Shown here: one piece after another, positions 52,494 to 61,848 of the stretch
Numbering within the stretch: the first letter of the stretch is position 1
Layout of the letters: every line of letters begins with the position of its first letter
Assembly (NCBI GenBank): GCA_013822765.1
Contig: PNKY01000001.1
Location: forward strand, 124,001-188,000
Source of the DNA: Rhodospirillum sp.
Lineage (GTDB): Bacteria > Pseudomonadota > Alphaproteobacteria > Dongiales > Dongiaceae
Reading direction: 5' to 3'
Length of the DNA: 64,000 nucleotides
The notes under the pieces: model-generated
Told to the model about the DNA's origin: nothing
Seen by the model: the letters and a program-made list of their open reading frames with translations, nothing else
The model's database searches: none
Translations under genes and position numbers: made by a program

Positions 52494-53314
52494 GCCAGGG
52501 CTTCGACCGTCGCGAATCCGAACTGCGCCAAGGCGCGTTGCAAGGCCGGCCCGTGGCTGGCGGAGGTGAGCGCAAGGCCCGAGGCAATGCCCGCGCCACG
52601 CGGCGGCGGCAGCACATCGACCACGCGGCGCGCCACCGCGGTCCCGGAATCGATCCAGGCGACATCCGCCGGGCCGGCGGCCTGCAGCTCGGCTCGCAAC
52701 AGCGGGAAATGCGTGCAGGCCAGCACGACGACATCGGGCTGCGCGTCCGCTGGGCGAGCGAAGAACGGCGCCAGGATGCGGCGCAGCTGCTCGCGGTCGA
52801 TCGCTTCGCCCAGCAACTGCGCCTCCGCCATCTCCACAAGCTCCGCCGACCCGATGCGCAGCACCGTGCAACCGGCGGCGTAGCGCTGGATCAGGTCGTC
52901 GGTGTAGCGGCGGTTGACGGTGGCGGGCGTCGCCAGCAGGCCGATGATCCTGCGCTTGCTCTGTTGCGCCGCCGGCTTGATCGCAGGCACCACGCCGACC
53001 ACCGGGATACTGGTGGCGGCGCGCAATTGCGGCAGGCAGATGGTGCTGATGGTGTTGCAGGCGGTGACGATGAGGTCCGGCTGCACGCGATCGATCGCGC
53101 GGTTCATGACTCCGAGGAAATGCCCCAGCAGCTCGGCATCCGGCCGCGTGCCATAGGGGAAGAACGCGTTGTCGCACAGATAGGCGAGGCGCGCCTGCGG
53201 CAGTGCCTTGCGGATCTCGGCAACGATGGTGAGGCCGCCCAGGCCGGAATCGGCCGCAAGAATCGTCGGGCCGGAATCGGCGGCGAGGATGACCGGCGCG
53301 GCGGTCCCGCTCAT
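52490..53314 (-). CDS. murI: Glutamate racemase
   Basis: 274 residues. Makes D-glutamate for peptidoglycan. The two catalytic cysteines are in TACNTIST and LACTHFPLL, and the substrate-binding motif reads DSGLGGLTI. The N-terminus is odd: an eight-residue copy of the active-site motif (VILAADSG) precedes the real one (TILAADSG), a short tandem duplication. The second copy, followed by LGGL, is at the family position. No start codon lies between the copies. The gene is convergent with the 52155-52493 protein. Confidence 0.93.
   Translation of the reverse strand: MSGTAAPVILAADSGPTILAADSGLGGLTIVAEIRKALPQARLAYLCDNAFFPYGTRPDAELLGHFLGVMNRAIDRVQPDLIVTACNTISTICLPQLRAATSIPVVGVVPAIKPAAQQSKRRIIGLLATPATVNRRYTDDLIQRYAAGCTVLRIGSAELVEMAEAQLLGEAIDREQLRRILAPFFARPADAQPDVVVLACTHFPLLRAELQAAGPADVAWIDSGTAVARRVVDVLPPPRGAGIASGLALTSASHGPALQRALAQFGFATVEALA
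53243..53290 (-). repeat. Tandem duplication of the MurI N-terminal motif
   Basis: Two near-copies of ILAADSG are encoded in tandem with one Pro-Thr spacer. Third-codon bases differ between copies (CTC/CTT and GCC/GCG), so the duplication is not brand new. Confidence 0.7.
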
Positions 53315-53318
53315 GCTG

Positions 53319-54911
53319 CTATTCGGCCGCCAGTCCGGTGGGCGAGGCGAGCGCCTTGCGAATCAACTCCGCCGTCTCCTTGCGCCCGTAAAGCGCGATA
53401 AACGAGCCGAAGCGCGGCCCCTGGTCCTGGCCCAGCAGCACTTCGTACAGCGCCTTGAACCAGGCGCGCAGCTCGGGGAACGGATGGCGCTTGCCGATCT
53501 CATAGACCTCGGTCTGCAAGGTTTCGGCATCGGCATTCGCCGGCGCGCGCTCGAGATAGGCCAGCAGCTCGGCCAGCGCCTTGCGCTCGATCTCGTTCGG
53601 CGCGCGGTACCGCTTCGTCGGCTTCACGAAGTCGCGGTAATAGTTGATCGCATAGCCGACCAGCTTGTCGAGGAAGGGCGCGGTCTGCGGCGTCGCGTCC
53701 GGCCGGTAGCGCGTGATGTAGCCCCAGAGCTGCGACTTCTCCTCCGCGTTCGCGACGCTGGCGAGATTGAGCAGGATGCCGTAGCTGAGGTCGAGGGAAA
53801 GCTGCGGCGGCTGGCCGTTGTGGATGTGCCAGGCCGGATTCTCCAGACGCTGCGCCGGCGCTTCGTTCGCGAACTTCTCGACGAACGTCAGGTAGTCGTC
53901 GACCGCGCGTGGGATGACGTCGAAATAGAGCCGCTTGGCCGCGCGCGGCTTCTGGAACATGAACAGCGCCAGGCTCTCGGGCGGCGCGTAGGTCAGCCAT
54001 TCCTCGACGCTGAGGCCGTTGCCCTTGGACTTGGAGATCTTCTGGCCCTTGTCGTCCAGGAACAGCTCGTAGTTGAAGCCTTCCGGCGCACGGCTGCCCA
54101 GGATACGGCAAATCTTGCTGGCGAGATCGACAGAGGCGATGAGATCCTTGCCTGACATCTCGTAGTCGACGCCGAGGGCGTGCCAGCGCATGCCCCAGTC
54201 CGGCTTCCACTGCAGCTTGCAGCGGCCGCCGGTCACCGGCGTCTCCACGTCGCTGCCGTCCTCGTCAGTGTAGGTGACGGTGCCGGCGGCGATATCGTAT
54301 TTCGTGATCGGCACCTGCAGCACCTTGCCGCTCTTCGGGCTGACCGGCAGGAACGGCGAATAGGTCGCGGCCCGCTCCTCGCGCAGCGAGGGCAGCATCA
54401 CTTCCATGATCTTGGCGTAGTGCTTCAGCACCTCGAGCAAAGCGGCATCGAACTTGCCCGAAAGGTACATCTCGGTCGAGGACTGGAATTCGTACTCGAA
54501 GCCGAACGAATCGAGGAAGCCGCGCAGCATCGCGTTGTTGTGGTGGCCAAAGCTCTCGTGCGTGCCGAACGGGTCCGGCACCTTGGTCAACGGCCTGCCC
54601 AGATGCTGCGCCAGCATCTCCTGGTTCGGCACGTTGGTCGGCACCTTGCGCAATCCATCCATGTCGTCGGAGAACGCGAACAGCCGGGTCGGAATGTCGG
54701 AGAGGCGCTGGAAGGCGCGCCGCACCATGGTGGTGCGCACCACCTCGCCGAAGGTGCCGATATGCGGCAGGCCCGAGGGGCCGTAGCCGGTCTCGAACAG
54801 CACGTAGCCTTTGGCCGGCGGCGCAACCTTGTAGCGCTCCACCAGCTTGCGCGCCTCCTCGAATGGCCAGGCGCGCGCGGCTTGGGCATATTGCCGTTCG
54901 GAACTCATCAT
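53319..54911 (-). CDS. lysK: Class I lysyl-tRNA synthetase
   Basis: 530 residues with a GAGG ribosome site before a double ATG (54911 and 54908). The frame runs far upstream, but that region codes for the next gene in another frame. Class I motifs are PHIGTF near residue 50 (HIGH) and KISKSKG (KMSKS). This is the archaeal-type enzyme found in alphaproteobacteria instead of class II LysS. A C-terminal helical anticodon domain completes the length. Confidence 0.95.
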   Translation of the reverse strand: MMSSERQYAQAARAWPFEEARKLVERYKVAPPAKGYVLFETGYGPSGLPHIGTFGEVVRTTMVRRAFQRLSDIPTRLFAFSDDMDGLRKVPTNVPNQEMLAQHLGRPLTKVPDPFGTHESFGHHNNAMLRGFLDSFGFEYEFQSSTEMYLSGKFDAALLEVLKHYAKIMEVMLPSLREERAATYSPFLPVSPKSGKVLQVPITKYDIAAGTVTYTDEDGSDVETPVTGGRCKLQWKPDWGMRWHALGVDYEMSGKDLIASVDLASKICRILGSRAPEGFNYELFLDDKGQKISKSKGNGLSVEEWLTYAPPESLALFMFQKPRAAKRLYFDVIPRAVDDYLTFVEKFANEAPAQRLENPAWHIHNGQPPQLSLDLSYGILLNLASVANAEEKSQLWGYITRYRPDATPQTAPFLDKLVGYAINYYRDFVKPTKRYRAPNEIERKALAELLAYLERAPANADAETLQTEVYEIGKRHPFPELRAWFKALYEVLLGQDQGPRFGSFIALYGRKETAELIRKALASPTGLAAE

Positions 54912-55015
54912 TCCCTCAAGAAAAACCAATCGCAACCGGCCGAACCTAGTGATTGCGGCCGGGTCGGGCAAGCAGGATCGCGCTGGAAAACGGCCGAATC
55001 CGGGCGACTTTGCGC

Positions 55016-55957
55016 CTATTTGTCCCGCCAGCCGATCTCCGCGACCAGCGACAGGTGGTCGGAGCCGAGATTGGGGCCGAGCTCGGTCTTGAGCAGCGCC
55101 ACGCGCCCGCGCACCCAGACATGGTCCAGCGGCAGCCGCACCAGGGGCGGCAGCCAGATCGGCCAGGACGGCCGCAGCTTGCGGTCGTTGGCGAGGCCTG
55201 CCGCGTGCTCCAAGTCTCGCAGATAGGTCGACCAGCCGGCGGCGTTGCAATCGCCGGTCAGGATCAGGTCGCCCTGCGCCGCGCGGCACAGCTGCGCGAC
55301 TGCGTCGAACTCCGCCGGAATGCGATCGGCCCGGCTGAAACGCAGTGGATTGGTCGGATGGATGGCGACCAGGCTGACCCGGTCCGCGCCGATCGAAAGG
55401 TCGGCGGCGAGATGGCGAGGCAATGGATCCTCCCCCACGCCGCTGCTGCGCAACGTCAGCGGGAAGCGCGACAGGATGAGGATGCCGTACAGGCTCTCCG
55501 GCGCGCAGGTATCGAGCGCATGGGGATAGCGCATCTCGAGGCGGCGGAAATGCCCGCGCGCCTCCGGCGTCACCTCGCACAACACCAGCACATCGGCGTC
55601 GAGCGCCGCGAGCCCCTGCAGCGCGCGCTCGAAGCCGAGGTTCTTGTAGAGAAGATTGGCGGCGACCAGGCGCAGCAGCGGTGTCGCCGGCTGCTCCGTC
55701 GTATCGCGCACCGCGCGCTGCGGCCACAGGCGCCAGCTCCAATACCCTGCGACGACCGCTGACAGCGCCACCGCCCACCAGTCGATCATCAGGAGGCCGC
55801 CGATCGCGCCGATGAGGCTGAGCTGCCACAGCTGCAGGCCCCAATGCTGCGGCACCCCAAGCACCGGGCGGCGCGGGAACAGGATCGCCAGCACGGTCGC
55901 GACCGCCAGGAAGGCGACCAGCAGATGCATCAGCAGCAGCAGAGGGACCGAATTCAT
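55016..55957 (-). CDS. Endonuclease/exonuclease/phosphatase family membrane protein
   Basis: 313 residues from the ATG at 55957 with GAGGAAGTG upstream. Three hydrophobic segments fill the first 80 residues. The catalytic DNase I-like fold follows with VAANLLYKN (Asn), VLCEVTPEA (Glu), [10 protein letters not shown] (His), TGDCNAAGW (Asp/Asn) and the final SDHLSL (Asp/His). It probably acts on a phosphodiester or phosphoester at the membrane. The substrate is not assignable. Confidence 0.85.
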   Translation of the reverse strand: MNSVPLLLLMHLLVAFLAVATVLAILFPRRPVLGVPQHWGLQLWQLSLIGAIGGLLMIDWWAVALSAVVAGYWSWRLWPQRAVRDTTEQPATPLLRLVAANLLYKNLGFERALQGLAALDADVLVLCEVTPEARGHFRRLEMRYPHALDTCAPESLYGILILSRFPLTLRSSGVGEDPLPRHLAADLSIGADRVSLVAIHPTNPLRFSRADRIPAEFDAVAQLCRAAQGDLILTGDCNAAGWSTYLRDLEHAAGLANDRKLRPSWPIWLPPLVRLPLDHVWVRGRVALLKTELGPNLGSDHLSLVAEIGWRDK

Positions 55958-56142
55958 CACTTCCTCAAGAGCCAGGGGGCCACAATCGGCACGCTTGCGA
56001 TTCGCAGTCAATCCGTCCGGGTGCGGTCTGCGGCATTTCGCTCAAATGCGGTACTCTCTTTACGTCTCGTTCAGGGTCTTTGTTCAGTACTGGTAGAGGC
56101 TGTCCTGCTCTAATGGCAGCCAGCCCACGGAAGGATCGTCCC

Positions 56143-56721
56143 ATGAGCGGGCAACAGACTGTGATCAAGGTCGGCGTGACCTGCGTTGTCATCGTGCTGG
56201 GCGCTGTCTTCGCCGGCTCGCAGCTCTCGACCGGCGACAAGTTCACGAATCTCATTTCGAAGGCGGCGGAAGAGGATGAGGCCGGCATGGTCGAATCCGC
56301 CGACTCCGATGACGCCGAGGCGAGCGAAGCGGACGAAGAGACCGCCGAAACTGACAGCGCCGAGGAAGGCGAGGAAAGCGCCGACGAGGAGGTCGCCGAA
56401 GGCGCCGCCGACGAAGAAGTTACCGACGAAGAAGTTACCGACGAAGAAGTCACCGGCGAAGACGCCTCGTCCGACGAGTCCGCAAGCGAAGAGATTGCCG
56501 ACGAAGACGTCGCGTCCGACGAGTCTGAAGACAGCGATGCCACCGGGGGCGAACAGCTGGCCGAGGGTGAAGATGCATCCGGGGCCGAAGACGCCGCCGA
56601 AGAGAATGATGGCGGCGAGGACGATGGAGCATCGGCCAACAGCGGAGGCTCCGGCGGCGTTCAGGGTGGAGAGCGCCTTTCCGACGACAACGGCTTCGCG
56701 CTGATCGACGGCAACCGCTGA
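56143..56721 (+). CDS. Membrane-anchored, extremely acidic repeat protein
   Basis: 192 residues from the ATG at 56143 with GGAAGGAT upstream. One membrane segment at about 9-26 (VGVTCVVIVLGAVFA) is followed by a long Glu/Asp/Ala/Ser-rich tail of about 150 residues without structure. A 15-base tandem repeat (GACGAAGAAGTTACC, three copies, 56410-56454) encodes DEEVT units. The C-terminus has a GERLSDDNGFALIDG segment. Function unknown; the charged tail would face the periplasm or cytoplasm depending on topology. Confidence 0.72.
   Translation: MSGQQTVIKVGVTCVVIVLGAVFAGSQLSTGDKFTNLISKAAEEDEAGMVESADSDDAEASEADEETAETDSAEEGEESADEEVAEGAADEEVTDEEVTDEEVTGEDASSDESASEEIADEDVASDESEDSDATGGEQLAEGEDASGAEDAAEENDGGEDDGASANSGGSGGVQGGERLSDDNGFALIDGNR
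56410..56454 (+). repeat. Three 15-bp tandem repeats in the acidic protein gene
   Basis: Three units in a row encode DEEVT each: the first two are identical and the third differs by one base (GTC for GTT). The unit is a multiple of three, so slippage would change length without breaking the frame. Confidence 0.85.
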
Positions 56722-56742
56722 GATCGCGGCAGCCGTCGCCGG

Positions 56743-57330
56743 CTATTCCAGATCGACGATCGTGGCCTTGCTGTTCACCTTGAACGACTTGTGCCGCGTG
56801 GTCTGGTCCTCGAGGCAATTCGCGAAGACTTCGACATCCTGGTGCATCGCGATGGTGGCGGTATTCCGGCTGTTGTGATGGTTGTCTTCGCCGCCCGACC
56901 AGGACGGACCCAGCGCGGAAATCGCTGCGCCTTCGAACATGGCGGGGGTCCATGGCTGCAGCGTGACCTCCACGATACGGCTCTGCTCCTTGGAGGCAGC
57001 GAACTTGTAGGCCCAGAGAATGTCGGAATCGCCGACCGTGTAGTAGATGCGATAGACCGCATCGCCTGGTGGGCAGGCGAAGCCCATCTTGGCCTTGAGG
57101 TTGAGATTGCCGTTCTCGCTGACGAGGCCGTGCGTCCAGCAATCCTTGCCGCAGCTCACGTGCTTGACTTTGACTTTCGACTTGTAGCCGTTGACCTGTG
57201 AAAAGGTCGGCAGGCCGCCGGTATCGCTCTTGAAACCGGTCGCCGAAGAAGGCGATCCGGCCAGGGCCGGCGCAGCCGAAACCGCGAGCGCCAGCGCCGC
57301 TGCGCCAGCCAGCATCGAGACGCGCGCCAT
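56743..57330 (-). CDS. Exported protein of unknown function
   Basis: 195 residues from the ATG at 57330, preceded by GGAGGTTTCC. Residues 1-24 form a signal peptide (AGAAALALAVSAAPALA). The mature domain has four cysteines (VSCGKDCW, FACPPG, ANCLEDQ), with a TGLVSENGNLNLKAKMGFACPPGDAVYRIYYTVGD core and a GGEDNHHNSRN loop rich in His/Asn. Beta-rich, likely periplasmic with two disulfides. I do not recognise a family. The mRNA ends 21 bases from the end of the acidic protein gene on the other strand. Confidence 0.72.
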   Translation of the reverse strand: MARVSMLAGAAALALAVSAAPALAGSPSSATGFKSDTGGLPTFSQVNGYKSKVKVKHVSCGKDCWTHGLVSENGNLNLKAKMGFACPPGDAVYRIYYTVGDSDILWAYKFAASKEQSRIVEVTLQPWTPAMFEGAAISALGPSWSGGEDNHHNSRNTATIAMHQDVEVFANCLEDQTTRHKSFKVNSKATIVDLE

Positions 57331-57488
57331 GGAAACCTCCTCATCCAAATGACCTGTTGCTGGGTCGGTGGCTGGATCAGGGTGGTTCGGGCTGGCGGTG
57401 TGATGCCGATCACCGCCGGGTGGAATCGCCGGAGCATTTTCCGCAGAAGTGCAGGCCGGTTCGGCGCAGACAAATGTGACCGGCACAC

Positions 57489-58562
57489 CTAGGCGTAGTA
57501 GCGTCCGAACCGGTTCTGCAGGAAGTCGCCCAGGTCGCACTGCTCCTGTCGGATGAATCCTTGCTGCGGCAGCTTGCCGTCGAAGAACAGGTCCACCATC
57601 GCGGTGATGCCGGCGGCGGTGGTGATCTGGATGGCGCTCATCAGCTTGCCGCCAATCGCCTGGGCATAGATCTTCTTGGCATAGCTCTCCTGGGTCAGGC
57701 GGCCGTCACGCATGCCGGTGACCACGACGAAGATCAGCACCACGTCCTGATGCGTGATCGGCACCGAGGTCTCGAGGATGTCCTTGAGCAGGCCGCGCCG
57801 CTCCTTGAGCCGCAAGTCCTCCAGCAGCATCTTCATGATGTCGCAGTGGCCGGGATACCGCACGGTCTTGTAGTTCAGGCTCTCAAGCTTGCCGTCCAGG
57901 GTCTCGCACAGGGTGCCGAGGCCGCCGGAGGTGTTGAAGCACTCGTAGTCGATGCCATCGAGCGAGAAATGCTCGAGACCCTCCATCGGCATCACCTCGG
58001 TCAGCTTGCCTTCGTGGATCGCCTCGCACGGGTTGCAATATTCGTTGATGAGGCCGTCGGTCGACCAGGTGAGATTGTATTTGAGCGCGTTGGCCGGGAA
58101 TTCCGGCAGCGCGCCGACCCGCATGTGCACCTCGCGCAGCGCATCGAAGCCCTTGGTCAGCTGATTGGCGACGATCGAAATGAAACCCGGCGCCAGGCCA
58201 CATTGCGGGGCGAAGGCGACCTTGGAGGTCTTGGCGATCGCCTTGACCGCGCGCGTCGTCTCCACGTCCTCGGTCAGGTCGAAGTAATGCGCGCCGACAT
58301 CGGCGCAGACCTGCGCCACGCCGGGATTGAGGAAGAAGGGCAGGGCGGAGATCACGGCATCCTGGCCCTGCGCGACTTTGGTCAGCGCGCTGAGGTCGCT
58401 GACGTCGATCTCGTGCGTCTTGGCGCGATCGCCCGCGGCTTGCTTCAGAAAGGTGGCGTTGCTGTCGGCCAGCGAGATGTCATAGGCGCCGCTGCCATGG
58501 AGCAGGTCGACAATGGCGCCGCCGATCTTGCCGGCGCCGAGGATCAGGATTTTTCGGGTCAT
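57489..58562 (-). CDS. Saccharopine-dehydrogenase-family oxidoreductase
   Basis: 357 residues. An N-terminal Rossmann motif GAGKIGGAIVDLL (8-20) and the ISALPFFLNPGVA segment place it in the saccharopine dehydrogenase superfamily. Candidate roles are lysine dehydrogenase, saccharopine dehydrogenase or carboxynorspermidine synthase; the divergent Lrp regulator favours an amino-acid substrate such as lysine. The catalytic domain shows CGLAPGFISIVANQL and NTSGGLGTLCETLDG. No second enzyme of a lysine pathway is adjacent. Confidence 0.85.
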   Translation of the reverse strand: MTRKILILGAGKIGGAIVDLLHGSGAYDISLADSNATFLKQAAGDRAKTHEIDVSDLSALTKVAQGQDAVISALPFFLNPGVAQVCADVGAHYFDLTEDVETTRAVKAIAKTSKVAFAPQCGLAPGFISIVANQLTKGFDALREVHMRVGALPEFPANALKYNLTWSTDGLINEYCNPCEAIHEGKLTEVMPMEGLEHFSLDGIDYECFNTSGGLGTLCETLDGKLESLNYKTVRYPGHCDIMKMLLEDLRLKERRGLLKDILETSVPITHQDVVLIFVVVTGMRDGRLTQESYAKKIYAQAIGGKLMSAIQITTAAGITAMVDLFFDGKLPQQGFIRQEQCDLGDFLQNRFGRYYA

Positions 58563-58697
58563 TCAGATGTCCTTTATGTCGCCAGTGCGCACGGCGCGGT
58601 CGGATAATTCCTTGCATGGTAAGACCTTAGCAGGGCTTGCCTTAAGCCTGCGAAAGGTGAAAAAAGAGGCAAGAGACCGGCGAATCGACGGGGAATT

Positions 58698-59141
58698 ATG
58701 GCAAAACGCAATTTGGATGATACCGACCGCCGCTTGATCTCCCTGCTGCGGGCGAACGCGCGGATGCCGACCGCCGCGCTGGGCCGGCATCTCGGCCTGT
58801 CGCGCAGCGCGGTGCAGGAGCGGCTGAAGCGCCTGGAGCGCGACGGCGTCATCACCGGCTACACCATCGTGCTGGGTGAGACTGCGGAGCATCCCGGCGT
58901 CTCGGCCCATGTGCTGCTGACCCTCGACCCCAAGTTCCAGGACCGCGCCATGGCCGCGCTCAAGGGGTTGCCGGAGGTCTCGAGCTGCTACACCGTGAGC
59001 GGCGTCTACGACGCGGTCGCGATGGTGCGCGCATCGACCTCGGCGCACCTGGACGAGGTGCTGACCCGCATCGGCCGCTTGCCCGGCATCACGCGGACGA
59101 CGTCGGCGATTTTGCTGTCGACGATGTTCGAGCGAGGCTAG
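58698..59141 (+). CDS. Lrp/AsnC-family regulator
   Basis: 147 residues. The N-terminal helix-turn-helix (about 5-60) shows DDTDRRLISLLRANARMPTAALGRHLGLSRSAVQERLKRLERDGVI, and the C-terminal RAM domain has GVSAHVLLTLDP and YDAVAMVRAS for ligand binding and oligomerisation. The divergent dehydrogenase gene (57489-58562) is the likely target, with the 135-base gap as the shared control region. Lysine or another amino acid is the likely ligand. Confidence 0.93.
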   Translation: MAKRNLDDTDRRLISLLRANARMPTAALGRHLGLSRSAVQERLKRLERDGVITGYTIVLGETAEHPGVSAHVLLTLDPKFQDRAMAALKGLPEVSSCYTVSGVYDAVAMVRASTSAHLDEVLTRIGRLPGITRTTSAILLSTMFERG

Positions 59142-59146
59142 CGCCC

Positions 59147-59932
59147 TTAAAAATCCCCGAACGCCGCAATCGCTGCCGTGTCGTAGCCGCGGCTGGCGAT
59201 CAGCAGTTGGCGCGAATAGGCGTGCAGCAGGCGGCCTTCGCTCAGGTCGTCGGCGCTGGCGGTCTCCACCACGTCGCCGGTGCGCATGATGGAGAGGCGC
59301 TTGCACATATGCGCGACCACGCCGAGGTCGTGGCTCACCAGCACATAGGTGAGGCCGAGCTGCTGGCGCAGGTCGGTCAGCAGGTTCAGCACTTCGGCCT
59401 GGATCGACACATCGAGGGCGGAGGTGGGCTCGTCCAGCAGTACTACCTTGGGCTCAAGAATCAGCGCGCGCGCGATCGCGACGCGCTGGCGCTGGCCGCC
59501 GGACAACTGGTGCGGATAGCGGAAGCGGAAGGACGGTCCTAGCCCGACCCGCTCAAGCGCGCCGCGCACCCGCGTCTCGACATCCTCGAAGCCGTGGATG
59601 GCGAGCGGCTCGCTAAGGATGCGGTCGACAGTGTGCTTGGGGTGCAGCGACCCGAACGGGTCCTGGAACACCATCTGCACCAGTCTGCGCAAGGCGCGCG
59701 GCCGCTTGGCCGTCAGCTTCTGCCCGGCGATCGCCATGTGACCCGACCAGAACGGGTTGAGTCCCGCCAGTGCGCGCAGGATGGTCGATTTGCCCGAGCC
59801 GGATTCGCCGACCAGGCCGTAGCTTTCGCCCGGCGCCACGCTGAAGCTGACAGTCTTCACGGCATCCACGCGGTCCGCGCCGTGGCCGAAGCTGATCGAC
59901 AGGTTCTCGACCTCGATCATCGGCTGGGTCAC
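59147..59932 (-). CDS. Peptide-type ABC transporter ATP-binding protein (DppF/OppF-like)
   Basis: 261 residues starting at a GTG (59932) that overlaps the stop of the other ATPase in GTGA. Walker A GESGSGKST, the signature LSGGQRQRVAIARAL and Walker B VVLLDEPTSALD are present, with the OppF-type VFQDPFGSLHPKHTV Q-loop. It energises import of di- or oligopeptides with the two permeases encoded upstream. Confidence 0.93.
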   Translation of the reverse strand: MTQPMIEVENLSISFGHGADRVDAVKTVSFSVAPGESYGLVGESGSGKSTILRALAGLNPFWSGHMAIAGQKLTAKRPRALRRLVQMVFQDPFGSLHPKHTVDRILSEPLAIHGFEDVETRVRGALERVGLGPSFRFRYPHQLSGGQRQRVAIARALILEPKVVLLDEPTSALDVSIQAEVLNLLTDLRQQLGLTYVLVSHDLGVVAHMCKRLSIMRTGDVVETASADDLSEGRLLHAYSRQLLIASRGYDTAAIAAFGDF

Positions 59933-60765
59933 TGCACCGGCTCCATCCACGACGGATCGCGCTGCAGCACCGGCAGGCGCGGGCGGCGATGGTCGATCTC
60001 CGGCGGACAGACGAGCAGGCCGCGGGTATAGGGATGCTTCGCCTGCTCCAGCTCGCTGGCGGTCAGCCGCTCCAACACCTGCCCCGCATACATCACCAGG
60101 ACGCGGTCGCAGAAGGTGCGCACCAGGTTGAGGTCGTGGCTGATGAAGATGAGCCCCATGTGACGCGTCTTCACCAGGTCGTCGAGGATCGCCAGCACCT
60201 GCAGCCGCACCGTTACGTCGAGCGCGGAGGTCGGCTCATCGGCGATCAGCAGCTCCGGCTCCGCCATCAGCATCATGGCGATCATCGCGCGCTGACCCAT
60301 GCCGCCGCTGAGCTCGTGCGGCCAGGCGCGGTACACCCGCTCCGGATCGCGAATGCGCACCGACGCCAGCATGCCGAGCGCGTGCTGGCGCGCGGCGGCG
60401 CCTTCCTTGATGCCGCGCGCAGCCTCCAGCAACTGGTCGCCGATGGTCATCACCGGATTGAGCGAGTATTTAGGGTCCTGCATCACCATCGCGATGCGCT
60501 TGCCGCGAACTTCGCGCCACTGCTTGGGCGTAAGGTTGAGCAGGCTCTGGCCGTGGAACGCGAGCTTGTCCGCCGTCACCTTGCCGGGCGTGAGGCCAAG
60601 GATGGCGCGGCCGGTCTGCGACTTGCCCGATCCGGATTCGCCGACGATCGCCAGCTTCTCGCGCCCCATGGTGAAGCTGACGTCGCGCACCGCATGCACC
60701 TCGCCGACCGGCGTGTTGAAGCGGATGTTGAGCTTGTCGACCTCGAGGATCGCGCCCTTATCCAT
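59929..60765 (-). CDS. Peptide-type ABC transporter ATP-binding protein (DppD/OppD-like)
   Basis: 278 residues from the ATG at 60765; the open frame continues upstream inside the permease gene. Walker A GESGSGKSQ, ELSGGMGQRAMIAMML signature and ELLIADEPTSALD are present, with a DppD-type MVMQDPKYSLNPVM. Its start touches the permease stop in TGATG. It forms a heterodimer with the DppF-like protein. Confidence 0.93.
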   Translation of the reverse strand: MDKGAILEVDKLNIRFNTPVGEVHAVRDVSFTMGREKLAIVGESGSGKSQTGRAILGLTPGKVTADKLAFHGQSLLNLTPKQWREVRGKRIAMVMQDPKYSLNPVMTIGDQLLEAARGIKEGAAARQHALGMLASVRIRDPERVYRAWPHELSGGMGQRAMIAMMLMAEPELLIADEPTSALDVTVRLQVLAILDDLVKTRHMGLIFISHDLNLVRTFCDRVLVMYAGQVLERLTASELEQAKHPYTRGLLVCPPEIDHRRPRLPVLQRDPSWMEPVQ

Positions 60766-61688
60766 CAGCCCTCCCGCGGATCGAGCACGTCGCGCAGCCC
60801 GTCGCCGATCAGGTTGAAGCCGAGGCTGACGATGAAGATGGCGACGCCCGGATAGGTGCAAACCCACCACTGTTCCAGGATCTGCTGCCGGCCTTCGGAC
60901 ACCATGGCGCCCCATTCCGGCTGCGGCGGCGCGACGCCGAGGCCAAGGAAGCCGAGGCCGGCCGCGATCAGGATGACGCCTGCCATGTCGAGGGAGACGC
61001 GCACGATCAGCGAGGGCATGCACATCGGCATGATGTGGCCGAAGAGGATGCGCAGGTCCGAGGCGCCGCTGAGCCGCGCTGCAGCGACATAGTCGGTGCT
61101 GCGCACCATCAGCGTCTCCGCCCGGGCGATGCGCGCATAGGGTGGCCAGCTGGTCAGCGCGATCGCCAGCACGGCGTTCTCGATCCCCGGGCCCAGCGCC
61201 GCCGCGAAGGCCAGCGCCAGCACCAGCTTGGGGAAGGCCAGGAACGCATCGGTCAGGCGCATCAGCACCGCTTCGGTCTTGCCGCCGACGTAGCCGGCGC
61301 TGGCGCCGATGATGATGCCGACCGGCGCGGCGGTGATCGCCACCATGAAGATGATGAGCAACGTGGTGCGCGAGCCGTAGATGATGCGGCTCCAGATATC
61401 GCGGCCCTGCTGGTCGGTGCCGAGCCAGTGCTCGCCGCCCGGTGGCAACAGGCGGTAACCGAGGTCGCCCGCCAGCGGGTTGTGCGGCGCGACCAACGGC
61501 GCGAATACGGCGAGGAAGATCAGGATGGCGACGATGACGAGCCCCAGCATGCCGAGCGGATTGCGCGCGAACGCAACCCAGCTGAGATAGGCCCGGCTGA
61601 GTCGCGCCTGCAGCCGCGACTGCGGCGTCTCCGCCAGCAGCCACCGGCGCCAGCGCGGCGGGGTCGCAGCAATGGCCCAGTCGGTCAT
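60765..61688 (-). CDS. Peptide-type ABC transporter permease (DppC-like)
   Basis: 307 residues with about six hydrophobic segments. The DppC-type start FARNPLGMLGLVIVAILIFLAVFAPLVAPHNP and the EAA loop region ARAETLMVRSTDYVAAARLSGASDLRILFGHIMP are clear. The last segment YPGVAIFIVSLGFNLIGDGLRDVLDPRE is typical of the family. Works with the upstream permease. Confidence 0.94.
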   Translation of the reverse strand: MTDWAIAATPPRWRRWLLAETPQSRLQARLSRAYLSWVAFARNPLGMLGLVIVAILIFLAVFAPLVAPHNPLAGDLGYRLLPPGGEHWLGTDQQGRDIWSRIIYGSRTTLLIIFMVAITAAPVGIIIGASAGYVGGKTEAVLMRLTDAFLAFPKLVLALAFAAALGPGIENAVLAIALTSWPPYARIARAETLMVRSTDYVAAARLSGASDLRILFGHIMPMCMPSLIVRVSLDMAGVILIAAGLGFLGLGVAPPQPEWGAMVSEGRQQILEQWWVCTYPGVAIFIVSLGFNLIGDGLRDVLDPREG

Positions 61689-61709
61689 GGCGATACCTTC
61701 GACTCACTG

Positions 61710-61820
61710 CTCCCTCCCCCAACATGGGGGAGGGAAGGGGTGGGGGAAGCGAGCGAAAATTGTTTGGCGCTGAGGCGCGGCTTCCCCCGCCCTAACCCTC
61801 CCCCGGTTCGGGGGAGGGGA
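61710..61820. repeat. Intergenic palindromic repeat, family C (between permeases)
   Basis: CTCCCCCAACATGGGGGAG near the left end and CCTCCCCCGGTTCGGGGGAGG at the right end, with GGGGTGGGGG and CCCCCGCCC outer parts. Same architecture as the copy at 8785-8874. It sits inside the ABC operon, between the two permease genes, where a stable RNA stem could alter relative expression. Confidence 0.8.
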
Positions 61821-61848
61821 TAATTTGCGCGCTGTCGTTCGCGTGCCA

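Noticed and set aside
54912..55844. Long upstream extension of lysK across the endonuclease/phosphatase gene
   Set aside because: The class I LysRS domain begins at the double ATG with a ribosome site. The extra part is a shadow.
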